NCBI GenBank assembly: GCA_021324035.1
Contig: JAJPJU010000261.1
Location: forward strand, 1 to 7,903
Direction: 5' to 3'
Source: Spartobacteria bacterium
GTDB taxonomy: Bacteria; Verrucomicrobiota; Verrucomicrobiia; Chthoniobacterales; UBA10450
Length of the DNA: 7,903 nt
The stretch's first letter is position 1. The number at the start of each line of letters is the position of its first letter. Below are positions 1 through 6,655 of the stretch, in pieces. The notes under the pieces were generated by a model. That model ran no database searches. It worked only from the letters and a program-made list of their open reading frames with translations, and was not told the DNA's origin. Both the position numbers and the translations under genes were made by a program.

Positions 1-24
1 CCTTTGCCCGCAGCTCATATATAA

Positions 25-225
25 CCGCTGGATCAGCGGGTGAATCGGTCGTGCCGCTCCTATCGGAGCTAATCGTTAAACTGTTGGATCTATAAACATG
101 TCGCGCCTCCGGCGCTTCAGCTCCGTTACGAGCGTCGTGTACATGTCGCGCAATCCGCGCTTCAGCTCCGTTAGGAGCGTCAGGTCTATAGCCGGTGCGA
201 CCGCAATGGCTAGCTCCAGCGGAGC
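25..225. repeat. Cluster of short palindromes (GCTCC..GGAGC type)
   Basis: Several short hairpins lie close together in this non-coding stretch. CCGCTG-GAT-CAGCGG is at 25-39, GCTCC-TATC-GGAGC at 56-69, GCTCC-GTTA-GGAGC at 165-178 (inside the second 45-bp unit) and GCTCC-AGC-GGAGC at 213-225. A degenerate copy with a GCTC/GAGC stem is at 120-133. The stems are directly visible. Dispersed intergenic repeats with this kind of core, often beside CTATAAACATGTCGC-like sequence (seen here at 90-104), are familiar from Bacteroidetes and Verrucomicrobia, but that parallel is from memory. No transposase is present, so a REP-like or non-autonomous element is only a guess. Confidence 0.65.
96..185. repeat. 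Tandem pair of 45-bp direct repeats
   Basis: Units 96-140 and 141-185 abut exactly and match at about 38 of 45 positions by eye. Both begin ACATGTCGCGC and share GCGCTTCAGCTCCGTTA followed by GAGCGTC. The differences cluster at unit positions 12-16, 35 and 42-43. The second unit contains a perfect GCTCC-GTTA-GGAGC hairpin, while in the first a G-to-C change shortens the stem. There is no spacer, so this is not a CRISPR array. It looks like a dispersed intergenic repeat that has duplicated in place. Confidence 0.8.
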
Positions 226-460
226 GGCATGTGCCCCGCCTCGTTCCGCATCAATTTCATGAACCAGGCGTTTCGCCTTCCACTTCGAGTGTCACAAGAG
301 CTGCCGCCAGCGTTTTTTTCCAGTGAGCCGGCAGGCATGTAGCTGGTTTGGTGGACAACTGTGCGCAGCAATTGACTTCAATGTGATTGACTCGCTTGCC
401 CTTCGGGTTTCGTCGACGTCGCACGATTCCCGTCGGCTCCGTTCCGGCCCCCGCCTCGCG
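226..460. other. Intergenic stretch without a recognisable gene
   Basis: No supported gene is seen here. The longest notable + strand frame runs from an ATG at 229 to a TAG at 340-342 (37 codons) and has no recognisable motif. The stretch holds one weak hairpin followed by a T run (listed separately), a small CCC-TTC-GGG hairpin near 400-408, a CGTCGACG palindrome at 411-418 and two copies of ATTGACT at 371 and 386. None of these forms a convincing promoter. It probably contains the hemL leader and promoter and may be partly repeat-derived. Confidence 0.55.
300..319 (+). terminator. Weak terminator-like hairpin with T run
   Basis: GCTG-CCGC-CAGC (300-311) forms a 4-bp stem followed by G and seven T residues (313-319). 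The T tract is good, but the stem is short for an intrinsic terminator. If real, it would end a + strand transcript entering from before position 1. Low confidence. Confidence 0.25.
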
Positions 461-496
461 GATTTAACGATTTAGCGAATTAGCGATTTAATGATT
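461..496. repeat. 8-bp tandem repeat (about 4.5 copies) before hemL
   Basis: Four consecutive octamers, GATTTAAC (461), GATTTAGC (469), GAATTAGC (477) and GATTTAAT (485), are followed by a half copy GATT (493). The repeat is AT-rich, unlike the GC-rich sequence just before it, and ends 11 bp upstream of the hemL GTG. It could supply promoter -10 elements or an operator for the operon, or be a simple-sequence tract whose copy number varies. The repetition is seen; any role is inferred. Confidence 0.7.
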
Positions 497-507
497 ATCT
501 TCGGCGC

Positions 508-1788
508 GTGACTGGCCGTTCGACTCAACTTTTTGCCGCCGCCCAAAAACGGATTCCGGGCGGGGTGAATTCGCCCGTCCGCGCCCTTCGTAATGTTGGT
601 GGCGAACCGTTTTTCGTGGAACGTGCCCGCGGTTCGCGGGTTTGGGACGTCGACGGGAGGGAATACATCGATTACGTCGGCAGCTGGGGTCCCGCCATTC
701 TTGGCCACGCGCCGAAAGTTGTCGTCGATGCGGTCCAAGCGGTTGCCGAACGCGGTTTGAGTTTTGGAATTCCAAACCCGTTTGAAGTCGAGCTCGCAGA
801 ATTGATCTGCGAGTGGATGCCATCGATCGAAAAAATTCGAATGGTGAACAGCGGCACCGAAGCCGCAATGTCGTGTCTGCGATTGGCGCGCGGATTCACT
901 GCCCGCGATAAAATCATCAAGTTCGATGGTTGCTATCACGGGCACGCCGACTCGCTTTTGGTTCAGGCTGGCAGCGGCGCGCTAACTCACGGGCGGCCGG
1001 ACAGCGCCGGAGTTCCAAAGTCGTTTGCCGATCTTACGATTTCGCTCCCGTTTAATAATATCGATCTGGTCCGAAAGACTTTCATTGAGAACAAAGATGA
1101 GATCGCAGCAATCATTCTCGAACCAATTCCCGCCAATGCAGGACTTTATTTCCCGGAGAATAATTTTCTGTCGAGTTTGCGCGATGAATGCACGAAGCAT
1201 GGAGCGCTTTTGATCTTCGATGAAGTTATGACCGGTTTCCGCGTGGCGCGCGGTGGCGCTCAGCAAATTTTTGGCGTGAAACCCGACCTGACTGTCCTGG
1301 GCAAAGTAATTGGCGGCGGTTTGCCAGTCGGAGCGTTTGGCGGACGCGCCGAAATCATGGACCGGCTTTCGCCGGACGGCCCGGTTTATCAGGCTGGAAC
1401 CCTGTCCGGAAATCCGCTCGCGATGGTGGCGGGTCTTTCGCAACTCCGGGAATTGGAACGAATCGACGGCTGGAAATTACTCGAAGACTTGGGCGCGCAA
1501 TTCGAGCAACTGGCGCGTGCTGCGGTTGCGAAAACGAAGATCGAACTCACCTTTCATCGAATCGGTTCGATGTTCTGTTTGTTCTTTTGTTCCGGACCAA
1601 TTGTCGATCTCACCGGCGCGAAGCGAAGTGATCTGAAGCGATTCACAAGATTCTTCCATGCCTGTTTGGAGCGCGGCGTTTATTTCGCGCCCTCCCAGTT
1701 CGAGACCGGATTCATTTCGACCGCGCACACCACCGACGACATTTCGCGCACCGCTGAGATTGTCGGCGAGGCTCTTCGCTCGTTATGA
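508..1788 (+). CDS. hemL: Glutamate-1-semialdehyde 2,1-aminomutase
   Basis: This PLP-dependent enzyme converts glutamate-1-semialdehyde to 5-aminolevulinate, the last step of the C5 route to heme and other tetrapyrroles, in the cytoplasm. The 426-residue length is normal for HemL. Class III aminotransferase features are visible: RIPGGVNSPVRA near residues 15-26, NSGTEA at 114-119, CYHGHAD at 142-148, FDEVMTGFR at 237-245, GKVIGGGLPVGAFGG with the PLP lysine at K266 (K265 in E. coli), and GTLSGNP at 297-303. GTG at 508 is chosen because the N-terminus then aligns with E. coli HemL and an in-frame TAG at 481-483 excludes an earlier start. No Shine-Dalgarno sequence is evident. The stop overlaps the next gene's ATG (ATGA, 1785-1788), so this is the first gene of a coupled three-gene operon. 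No other heme gene is in the window. Confidence 0.96.
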   Translation: MTGRSTQLFAAAQKRIPGGVNSPVRALRNVGGEPFFVERARGSRVWDVDGREYIDYVGSWGPAILGHAPKVVVDAVQAVAERGLSFGIPNPFEVELAELICEWMPSIEKIRMVNSGTEAAMSCLRLARGFTARDKIIKFDGCYHGHADSLLVQAGSGALTHGRPDSAGVPKSFADLTISLPFNNIDLVRKTFIENKDEIAAIILEPIPANAGLYFPENNFLSSLRDECTKHGALLIFDEVMTGFRVARGGAQQIFGVKPDLTVLGKVIGGGLPVGAFGGRAEIMDRLSPDGPVYQAGTLSGNPLAMVAGLSQLRELERIDGWKLLEDLGAQFEQLARAAVAKTKIELTFHRIGSMFCLFFCSGPIVDLTGAKRSDLKRFTRFFHACLERGVYFAPSQFETGFISTAHTTDDISRTAEIVGEALRSL

Positions 1789-4364
1789 CGACTTCGATCC
1801 AAACAAGAATTCGCTCGGCCTCGAAATTCTTTTTCGAAGGCGACCGCAAATTCTTCATCAAAGGCGTGACCTACGGGCCGTTCAAACCTGACGCGAATGG
1901 AGATTATCTCGGCCGCCCGGAACAGGTGGATGCGGATCTTCGATTGATGGGTGAAATCGGATTGAACGTTGTCCGGATTTATCATCCACCGCCGGAGTGG
2001 TTCCTCGAAAAGTGCGCCGCCTTCGGAATGCGAGTGCTCATCACCCTGGCGTGGGAAAAGCACATCGAATTTCTGCGCGACAGAAAAGTCAGGGACGAAA
2101 TAACGCGGATGGTGCGGACGACGGTGAAACGGTACCGCGGAAATCCGGCCGTTCTCGGTTATTTGGTCGGCAACGAAATATCGAGCACGATGGCCCGTTG
2201 GCTTGGCGTTCGGCAAGTCATCGAGTTTGTCGAACATCTCGTTCGAGTCGGACGCGCTATCGACTCCGAGGTTTTATATTCTTACGCGACCTTTCCGCCG
2301 ACCGAATATTTGCTGCCTCAAAACGTCGATTTTTTCTGTTTTAACGTTTATCTCCACAATCAGCTCGACTTCGAACGTTACCTGTTGCGACTGCAAAATC
2401 TGACGGAGGAGCGGCCGCTCATTTTGGGCGAGTTTGGCATGGACACCATCCGCCATTCGCAGGAGGAGCAGGCCGAAATGCTCGGCTGGCACATCGAGAG
2501 CGTCGCAAAATGTGGTCTGGCCGGGACGATTTTGTTTTCGTGGACGGACGAATGGTTCACCGGTGGGCAGGAAGTGCCCGATTGGGCGTTCGGCATCGTG
2601 ACTCGCGACCGCCGGCCAAAAAAATCCTACTACGCGCTCAAGGAAAAATTTGGCCAGGATAATTCAACCCTTCCGCATCGCGCGCTCGCCGAATCGCCGT
2701 TCGTTTCGGTGATCGTTTGTTCCTACAACGGCGGACGCACCCTCCCGCGCTGTCTCGAGTCGTTAGGCAAAATCAATTATCCAAATTACGAAGTGATTCT
2801 GGTCGACGACGGCTCGACCGACAACACCACGGAGATTGCCGCGCAATTTCCGAACGTCCGTTACATTCGCCAGACGAACTACGGTTTGAGTCACGCCCGC
2901 AACACCGGGGCTGCCGCGGCCAAAGGCGATGTGTTTGCATATACCGATTCGGACTGCATGGCCGATCCGGACTGGCTTTATTATTTGATTGGAACGTTGA
3001 CCAGCGGGGATTACGCGGGCGTTGGCGGCCCGAATGTCAGTCCCCCGGCGCGAAATGCGATTCAGGCCGTCGTCGCGGCTGCGCCGGGAGGGCCGAGTCA
3101 CGTTTTGCTAACCGACACCGTGGCCGAACACATCCCGGGTTGTAACATGGCGTTTCGCCGGTGGGCGTTTGAAAATATCGGCGGCTTCGATCCCGAATAT
3201 CGCAAAGCAGGGGACGACGTCGATTTTTGCTGGCGCCTGCAACAAGCCGGCGGCGTGATCGCATTTAGCCCAACTGCGATTGTCTGGCACCATCGCCGTT
3301 TCACTTTACGGGAATTTTTGAAGCAACAAGAGGGTTATGGCGAAGCCGAGTCGCTTCTGCGTTTCAAACACTTGATTTTCTTCGGCCCGACCGGCACTGC
3401 GAAATGGCGCGGCCAAATTTACGGCGCACCACGCTTCAGCTGGTTCATCAATCGGCCGGTGATTTATCACGGAATTTTCGGCGAAGGATTTTTTCAATCG
3501 ATGTACGCAACGCCGCAATCGGAGATCGCAGCCTATCTCAGCAGTATCGAATGGTTCGCATTGACCCTTTTTCTTTTCGGCCTCGGAGTTTTTCTGCCCG
3601 CGTTGCGCATCGTTCCTTATCTGATGCTTGGCGGAACCCTGACCGTTGCGCTGTCCTATATGGTCCGCGCCCGGATTGAGCCGAAATTCGATACGGTTCC
3701 AGCGCGATTGCTGGTGATGTGTCTGGCGTTTGTTCAACCGCTGGTCCGCGGATTTTCGCGATACTTTACCTGGCTTCATTTCAAACGCACTCCGCGCAGC
3801 GTCATTAGCACTCATGAACAATTACCCGCCGGTGCAATGGGCCGCGGTTTGCGGCGCCGCGTTTTTTGGAGCGAGGAAGGCCGGGACCGCCACCATTTAC
3901 TCGGCGCTATTTTCCAACTTCTCGAGGAGGAAGGCTGGCGTTATTCGATCGATACCGGCTGGAAAGAATGGGACATTCAGATCTACGGCAATTTTTGGTG
4001 GAGCACTGTTCTTCAAACAGTCACTGAAGAACACGGCGGCGGTAAGAAATTGACCAGGGTGCGACTTCGAAGCCGATTTGTTACCAGCACGATCATTTTC
4101 GGTCTTATCGCTCTGAGCATTGTGATTTACCGGCAATTGCACACGTCCCACCTCGATCTTTGGTCGGTTATTCCGTTCTGCCTCTTTTTGGTTTTTCTCG
4201 CTTCGCGGGCGCGAGCGCTGAAAGCGAGAGTCGCGGAGCTCGTCGATCTCGCCGCTTATCGGGCGGGGCTGCAGCGCATGACCCGCCGAGGAGTGGCTGT
4301 GCCGCCTGCCGTGCCGGCCCAGGCGCTCGAGGCAATGCAGACCGACTCGCCGGCGCGGACATGA
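1785..4364 (+). CDS. GH2-type TIM-barrel / family 2 glycosyltransferase fusion membrane protein
   Basis: This 859-residue two-enzyme fusion probably makes or edits an envelope or secreted glycan. Residues about 15-290 resemble the GH2 TIM-barrel catalytic domain: RIYHPPPEWF at 64-73, GNE at 129-131 (likely acid/base E131), FNVYL at 186-190, GEFGMD at 215-220 (likely nucleophile E216) and FSWTDEW at 251-257. Residues about 306-545 are a GT2 (GT-A fold) domain: VSVIVCSYNGG at 307-317, VDDGSTDNT at 340-348, the DSD metal site at 388-390, PGCNMAFRR at 451-459 and GDDVDF at 476-481. The processive-synthase Q(Q/R)xRW motif is absent; KQQEGYGEAESLL (513-525) stands in its place. Hydrophobic segments lie near 587-605, 608-628, 640-657, 765-782 and 791-807. 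A soluble WD/EEHGGGKKL-containing region (about 668-764) lies between them. No signal peptide is seen. The start ATG overlaps the hemL stop and the stop overlaps the next start. The domain calls are strong; the sugar and product are unknown. Confidence 0.88.
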   Translation: MTTSIQTRIRSASKFFFEGDRKFFIKGVTYGPFKPDANGDYLGRPEQVDADLRLMGEIGLNVVRIYHPPPEWFLEKCAAFGMRVLITLAWEKHIEFLRDRKVRDEITRMVRTTVKRYRGNPAVLGYLVGNEISSTMARWLGVRQVIEFVEHLVRVGRAIDSEVLYSYATFPPTEYLLPQNVDFFCFNVYLHNQLDFERYLLRLQNLTEERPLILGEFGMDTIRHSQEEQAEMLGWHIESVAKCGLAGTILFSWTDEWFTGGQEVPDWAFGIVTRDRRPKKSYYALKEKFGQDNSTLPHRALAESPFVSVIVCSYNGGRTLPRCLESLGKINYPNYEVILVDDGSTDNTTEIAAQFPNVRYIRQTNYGLSHARNTGAAAAKGDVFAYTDSDCMADPDWLYYLIGTLTSGDYAGVGGPNVSPPARNAIQAVVAAAPGGPSHVLLTDTVAEHIPGCNMAFRRWAFENIGGFDPEYRKAGDDVDFCWRLQQAGGVIAFSPTAIVWHHRRFTLREFLKQQEGYGEAESLLRFKHLIFFGPTGTAKWRGQIYGAPRFSWFINRPVIYHGIFGEGFFQSMYATPQSEIAAYLSSIEWFALTLFLFGLGVFLPALRIVPYLMLGGTLTVALSYMVRARIEPKFDTVPARLLVMCLAFVQPLVRGFSRYFTWLHFKRTPRSVISTHEQLPAGAMGRGLRRRVFWSEEGRDRHHLLGAIFQLLEEEGWRYSIDTGWKEWDIQIYGNFWWSTVLQTVTEEHGGGKKLTRVRLRSRFVTSTIIFGLIALSIVIYRQLHTSHLDLWSVIPFCLFLVFLASRARALKARVAELVDLAAYRAGLQRMTRRGVAVPPAVPAQALEAMQTDSPART

Positions 4365-5710
4365 ACGGCGGATTAGTCGTTCGCTTCTCGATCCTTGTCG
4401 CTGCAGAGATTCTCTTCGTTGGGGCGCTGAACTTTTTTGATGACTGGACCCTTGAACAAATGCCGGTCCGGTTCGTGGGCACCGCGTTTGCGGCCGGCAT
4501 CGCTTTTCTCGCGGCTGTGGCCCATTTTCCGCCGCGGATCAATATTCGCCGCCAGGCGGCCATTTTCTGGGGAGTCGCAATTATCTTGCGATTGGTTGCG
4601 CTCCCGCTGGCACCGGCAGACGAATTAATTCGCTATCAGTGGGACGGCAAAATCCAACAGACGGGATTTAATCCGTATCTCACCGCGCCGTCCGATTCGA
4701 AATTGGACGATTTGCGCCACGATTTCCCGCAAGCGGCGAAAATCAATCATCCGGAACTGCCGGCATTTGAAGCGCCGGGGGCGGAATTACTTTTCAAAGT
4801 TTTCGCCGGGGTCACCGATCGGCCGATCTTTTATAAAATATTTTTTGCGATTGCCGACCTGGCGATCGCGGCATTGCTCTTGCAGTTGATCGGAAATGAT
4901 CGGCGTTATCTAGTTGCGGCCTGGTACGCCTGGAATCCGCTCGTGATTTATAGTTTCGCCGGAGCTGCCCATTGCGACAGCGTTATGATGCTCGCGCTGA
5001 TCGGGGGAGTCCTGGCTTTGACAAAGGCTTGTCCCGAACAGCAACTGACGGGGACGACACGGATCGACGATCCGCCGTCTCAGTGGCGGTGGTCTTTGAT
5101 CGCGGCGATTTGCCTCGGGATTGCCGTATCATTGAATCTCGTCGCAGCGTCGCTGTTTTTGTTTTTCCTGTTTGCACTCCGGTGGCGGGCATTCGTTTTG
5201 GTTTTAAGCGTGGCAATTCCCGTGTCGCTCAGTTCTGTGTTTGGATATCCCGGTCTTCAAAATTGGAGTTCGTTAGGCCAAGTCGCCTATTTGTCCCGCC
5301 TCAACGATTTGTTCTGGTGGCTGATTGAAGACACTTTTTGGCCAAATCCACATCAGCGACTTTTTCATTACTTTCCGATCATGACCGTGTGCGTGATCGC
5401 AGTGTCGCTACTTTTCGTTCGCAATTGGAAACGTGGTACCGTGTGGTCTCTCGGCACTGTTTTGGTGCTCAGTCCGATTCTTCACCCCTGGTATTGCACG
5501 TGGATTTTGCCGTTTGCCACGTGGCGGCGCGCTCACGGTTGGCACGTCCTCTCGATTACTCTTTTCGCCTACTACTTGTTTTGGGATGACCGCCTGTTCG
5601 CCTTGCCCTGGCACGCCGAACCCTGGATGCGCGGTTTAATTGTCGCCCCTGTCCTTGCATCGATGATTATGCTGGCGACGCAAAATCGAACGGCGGCCGA
5701 AGCGATTTGA
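4361..5710 (+). CDS. Polytopic GT-C-like membrane glycosyltransferase
   Basis: This 449-residue integral membrane protein has about 11-12 hydrophobic segments (roughly residues 6-24, 36-56, 66-84, 158-178, 183-200, 205-221, 243-270, 276-295, 335-353, 361-382, 393-408 and 424-438). It resembles GT-C enzymes of the mannosyltransferase/GT87-like type, which use polyprenyl-phosphate sugars on the outer side of the membrane. The first large loop has ADELIRYQWDGKIQ (86-99) with acidic D87/E88 as likely catalytic residues, then GFNPY at 102-106 and NHPELP at 129-134. Later come AWYAWNPLVIYSFAG (187-201) and HPWYCTWILPF (375-385). ATG at 4361 is chosen over the longer frame open from 4160, because it overlaps the preceding stop as ATGA and gives a hydrophobic N-terminus. 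The family TIYPP-like loop motif is replaced by AFEAP at 135-139. The 3' end overlaps the opposing gene by 44 bp. Family fairly sure; donor and acceptor unknown. Confidence 0.8.
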   Translation: MNGGLVVRFSILVAAEILFVGALNFFDDWTLEQMPVRFVGTAFAAGIAFLAAVAHFPPRINIRRQAAIFWGVAIILRLVALPLAPADELIRYQWDGKIQQTGFNPYLTAPSDSKLDDLRHDFPQAAKINHPELPAFEAPGAELLFKVFAGVTDRPIFYKIFFAIADLAIAALLLQLIGNDRRYLVAAWYAWNPLVIYSFAGAAHCDSVMMLALIGGVLALTKACPEQQLTGTTRIDDPPSQWRWSLIAAICLGIAVSLNLVAASLFLFFLFALRWRAFVLVLSVAIPVSLSSVFGYPGLQNWSSLGQVAYLSRLNDLFWWLIEDTFWPNPHQRLFHYFPIMTVCVIAVSLLFVRNWKRGTVWSLGTVLVLSPILHPWYCTWILPFATWRRAHGWHVLSITLFAYYLFWDDRLFALPWHAEPWMRGLIVAPVLASMIMLATQNRTAAEAI

Positions 5711-6608
5711 CTGCGTCATGAAAATCCTGAGGCGGCGGGGCTTCGAATTGCCTCCAGTCTTCAGTCCGGGGATGTCGAAAACTTAACTTCCACGCGTGCA
5801 GCATTTGCCGGGGAAAATATCTCGCGAATCGTCCGCCATAAACTTTGTCGCCGAGCACGGGATGGCGAAGATGATGCAAGTGAACGCGGATCTGGTGAGT
5901 CCGGCCGCTGTGCAATCTGCATTCCACCAGAGTCATTTCGTCGGATGAACTGAGAACCCGGTAATCGGTTTTCGCCGGTCGTCCACGTGACGCCGCGATT
6001 GACATTCGTTGTCGATGAACAGGATGGCGCCCAATTTTTTCCTCAATCGTTCCGATAGTCTTGCGCAATTTTCCCGCGACCAGCGCCAAATAAACTTTTT
6101 CGACCGTTCGGCCGGCGAATTGAGCCGACAATGAACGATGCGTCTGGTCGGTTCGGGCGATGACCAGACACCCGGTGGTGTCCTTGTCGAGACGATGAAC
6201 GATTCCGGGCCGTTCCTTGCCGCCGATTCCTGAAAGCTTTGGAAAGTGAAACAGCAGCGCGTTCACCAGCGTGTGTTCGCGTTGACCCGCTCCAGGATGC
6301 ACCACCAACCCCGCAGGCTTGTTGATCACGATCAAATCGTCGTCCTGATACAAGACATCAAGCGCGATATCTTCCGGTAAACTGTCGATCTTTTCCGGCG
6401 GCGGCTCGTTTACTTCTACGCGATCGTCAGCACGGACCGGATCGCCAGGCCGGGCTGGGGCACCGTTGAGAGTGATGTTTCGATTTCGAATCAGCTTCTG
6501 GAGGCGAGCCCGGGAAAATTGTGGCAGCTCGCGCGCGAGGAATTGATCGAGCCGGAGGCGAGCGCTTTGCTTCGGCACAATTAATCGAATTGGCTCTTTC
6601 GGTAGCAT
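5667..6608 (-). CDS. rluD: RluA/RluD-family 23S rRNA pseudouridine synthase
   Basis: This enzyme isomerises specific uridines in RNA to pseudouridine. RluD of E. coli acts on helix 69 of 23S rRNA. The 313 residues compare with about 326 in E. coli. An N-terminal S4 RNA-binding domain spans about 18-68 (RLDQFLARELPQFSRARLQKL region). The catalytic domain has INKPAGLVVHPGAG at 95-108, PGIVHRLDKDTTG at 134-146 with catalytic D141 (D139 in E. coli), RPAKTDYRVL at 210-219 and the conserved LHSGRTHQIRVH at 232-243. The VVHPGAG and HRLDKDTTG wording favours RluD over RluC or RluA, although the exact target cannot be read from sequence. The ATG at 6608 puts about 17 residues before the S4 domain and lacks a clear ribosome binding site. 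Transcription is divergent from the kinase gene and convergent with the glycosyltransferase operon. The stop is TAA at 5669-5667. Confidence 0.93.
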   Translation of the reverse strand: MLPKEPIRLIVPKQSARLRLDQFLARELPQFSRARLQKLIRNRNITLNGAPARPGDPVRADDRVEVNEPPPEKIDSLPEDIALDVLYQDDDLIVINKPAGLVVHPGAGQREHTLVNALLFHFPKLSGIGGKERPGIVHRLDKDTTGCLVIARTDQTHRSLSAQFAGRTVEKVYLALVAGKLRKTIGTIEEKIGRHPVHRQRMSIAASRGRPAKTDYRVLSSSDEMTLVECRLHSGRTHQIRVHLHHLRHPVLGDKVYGGRFARYFPRQMLHAWKLSFRHPRTEDWRQFEAPPPQDFHDAVKSLRPPFDFASPA

Positions 6609-6655
6609 GAACGGACAACATTGCCCCAGGAATCGCCGATGTTACAATCCGTTCG
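6609..6655. promoter_or_regulatory. Divergent intergenic gap with nested inverted repeats
   Basis: The 47 bp between the two divergent start codons are bracketed by a perfect 7-bp inverted repeat, GAACGGA (6609-6615) and TCCGTTC (6648-6654). A second, inner pair, AACAT (6617-6621) and ATGTT (6639-6643), is nested inside. The gap is too short for two full promoters, so these probably extend into the opposite coding regions. No good -35/-10 pair and no Shine-Dalgarno sequence could be assigned. The symmetry could mark a shared operator or an RNA hairpin in either leader, but chance is not excluded. Confidence 0.4.

Noticed and set aside
3..95. Open + strand frame that might be the C-terminus of an upstream gene
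   Set aside because: Only 30 codons are visible, it runs through the palindromic repeat, and nothing in it is recognisable.
96..185. Possible CRISPR array
   Set aside because: There are only two units, they abut with no spacer between them, and no cas gene is present.
229..342. Small + strand ORF of 37 codons
   Set aside because: It has no recognisable motif, no ribosome binding site and no conserved context, and it lies in a repeat-rich intergenic stretch.
371..392. Two TTGACT boxes as -35 elements for hemL
   Set aside because: No acceptable -10 hexamer lies 16-18 bp downstream of either copy.
472..945. 157-codon antisense frame
   Set aside because: It lies opposite hemL, whose sequence is clearly conserved, and its translation has no family features.
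1680..2237. 185-codon antisense frame spanning the hemL/fusion junction
   Set aside because: It is an open shadow of GC-rich coding DNA; both genes on the + strand have clear motifs here.
3306..3821. 171-codon antisense frame
   Set aside because: It is opposite the GT2 membrane region, is low in recognisable motifs and is a typical reverse-complement shadow.
4160..4360. Upstream extension of the GT-C gene
   Set aside because: The extension overlaps the fusion gene by about 200 bp and encodes a Gly/Arg/Ala-rich low-complexity stretch. The ATG at 4361 fits the ATGA coupling and gives a hydrophobic N-terminus.
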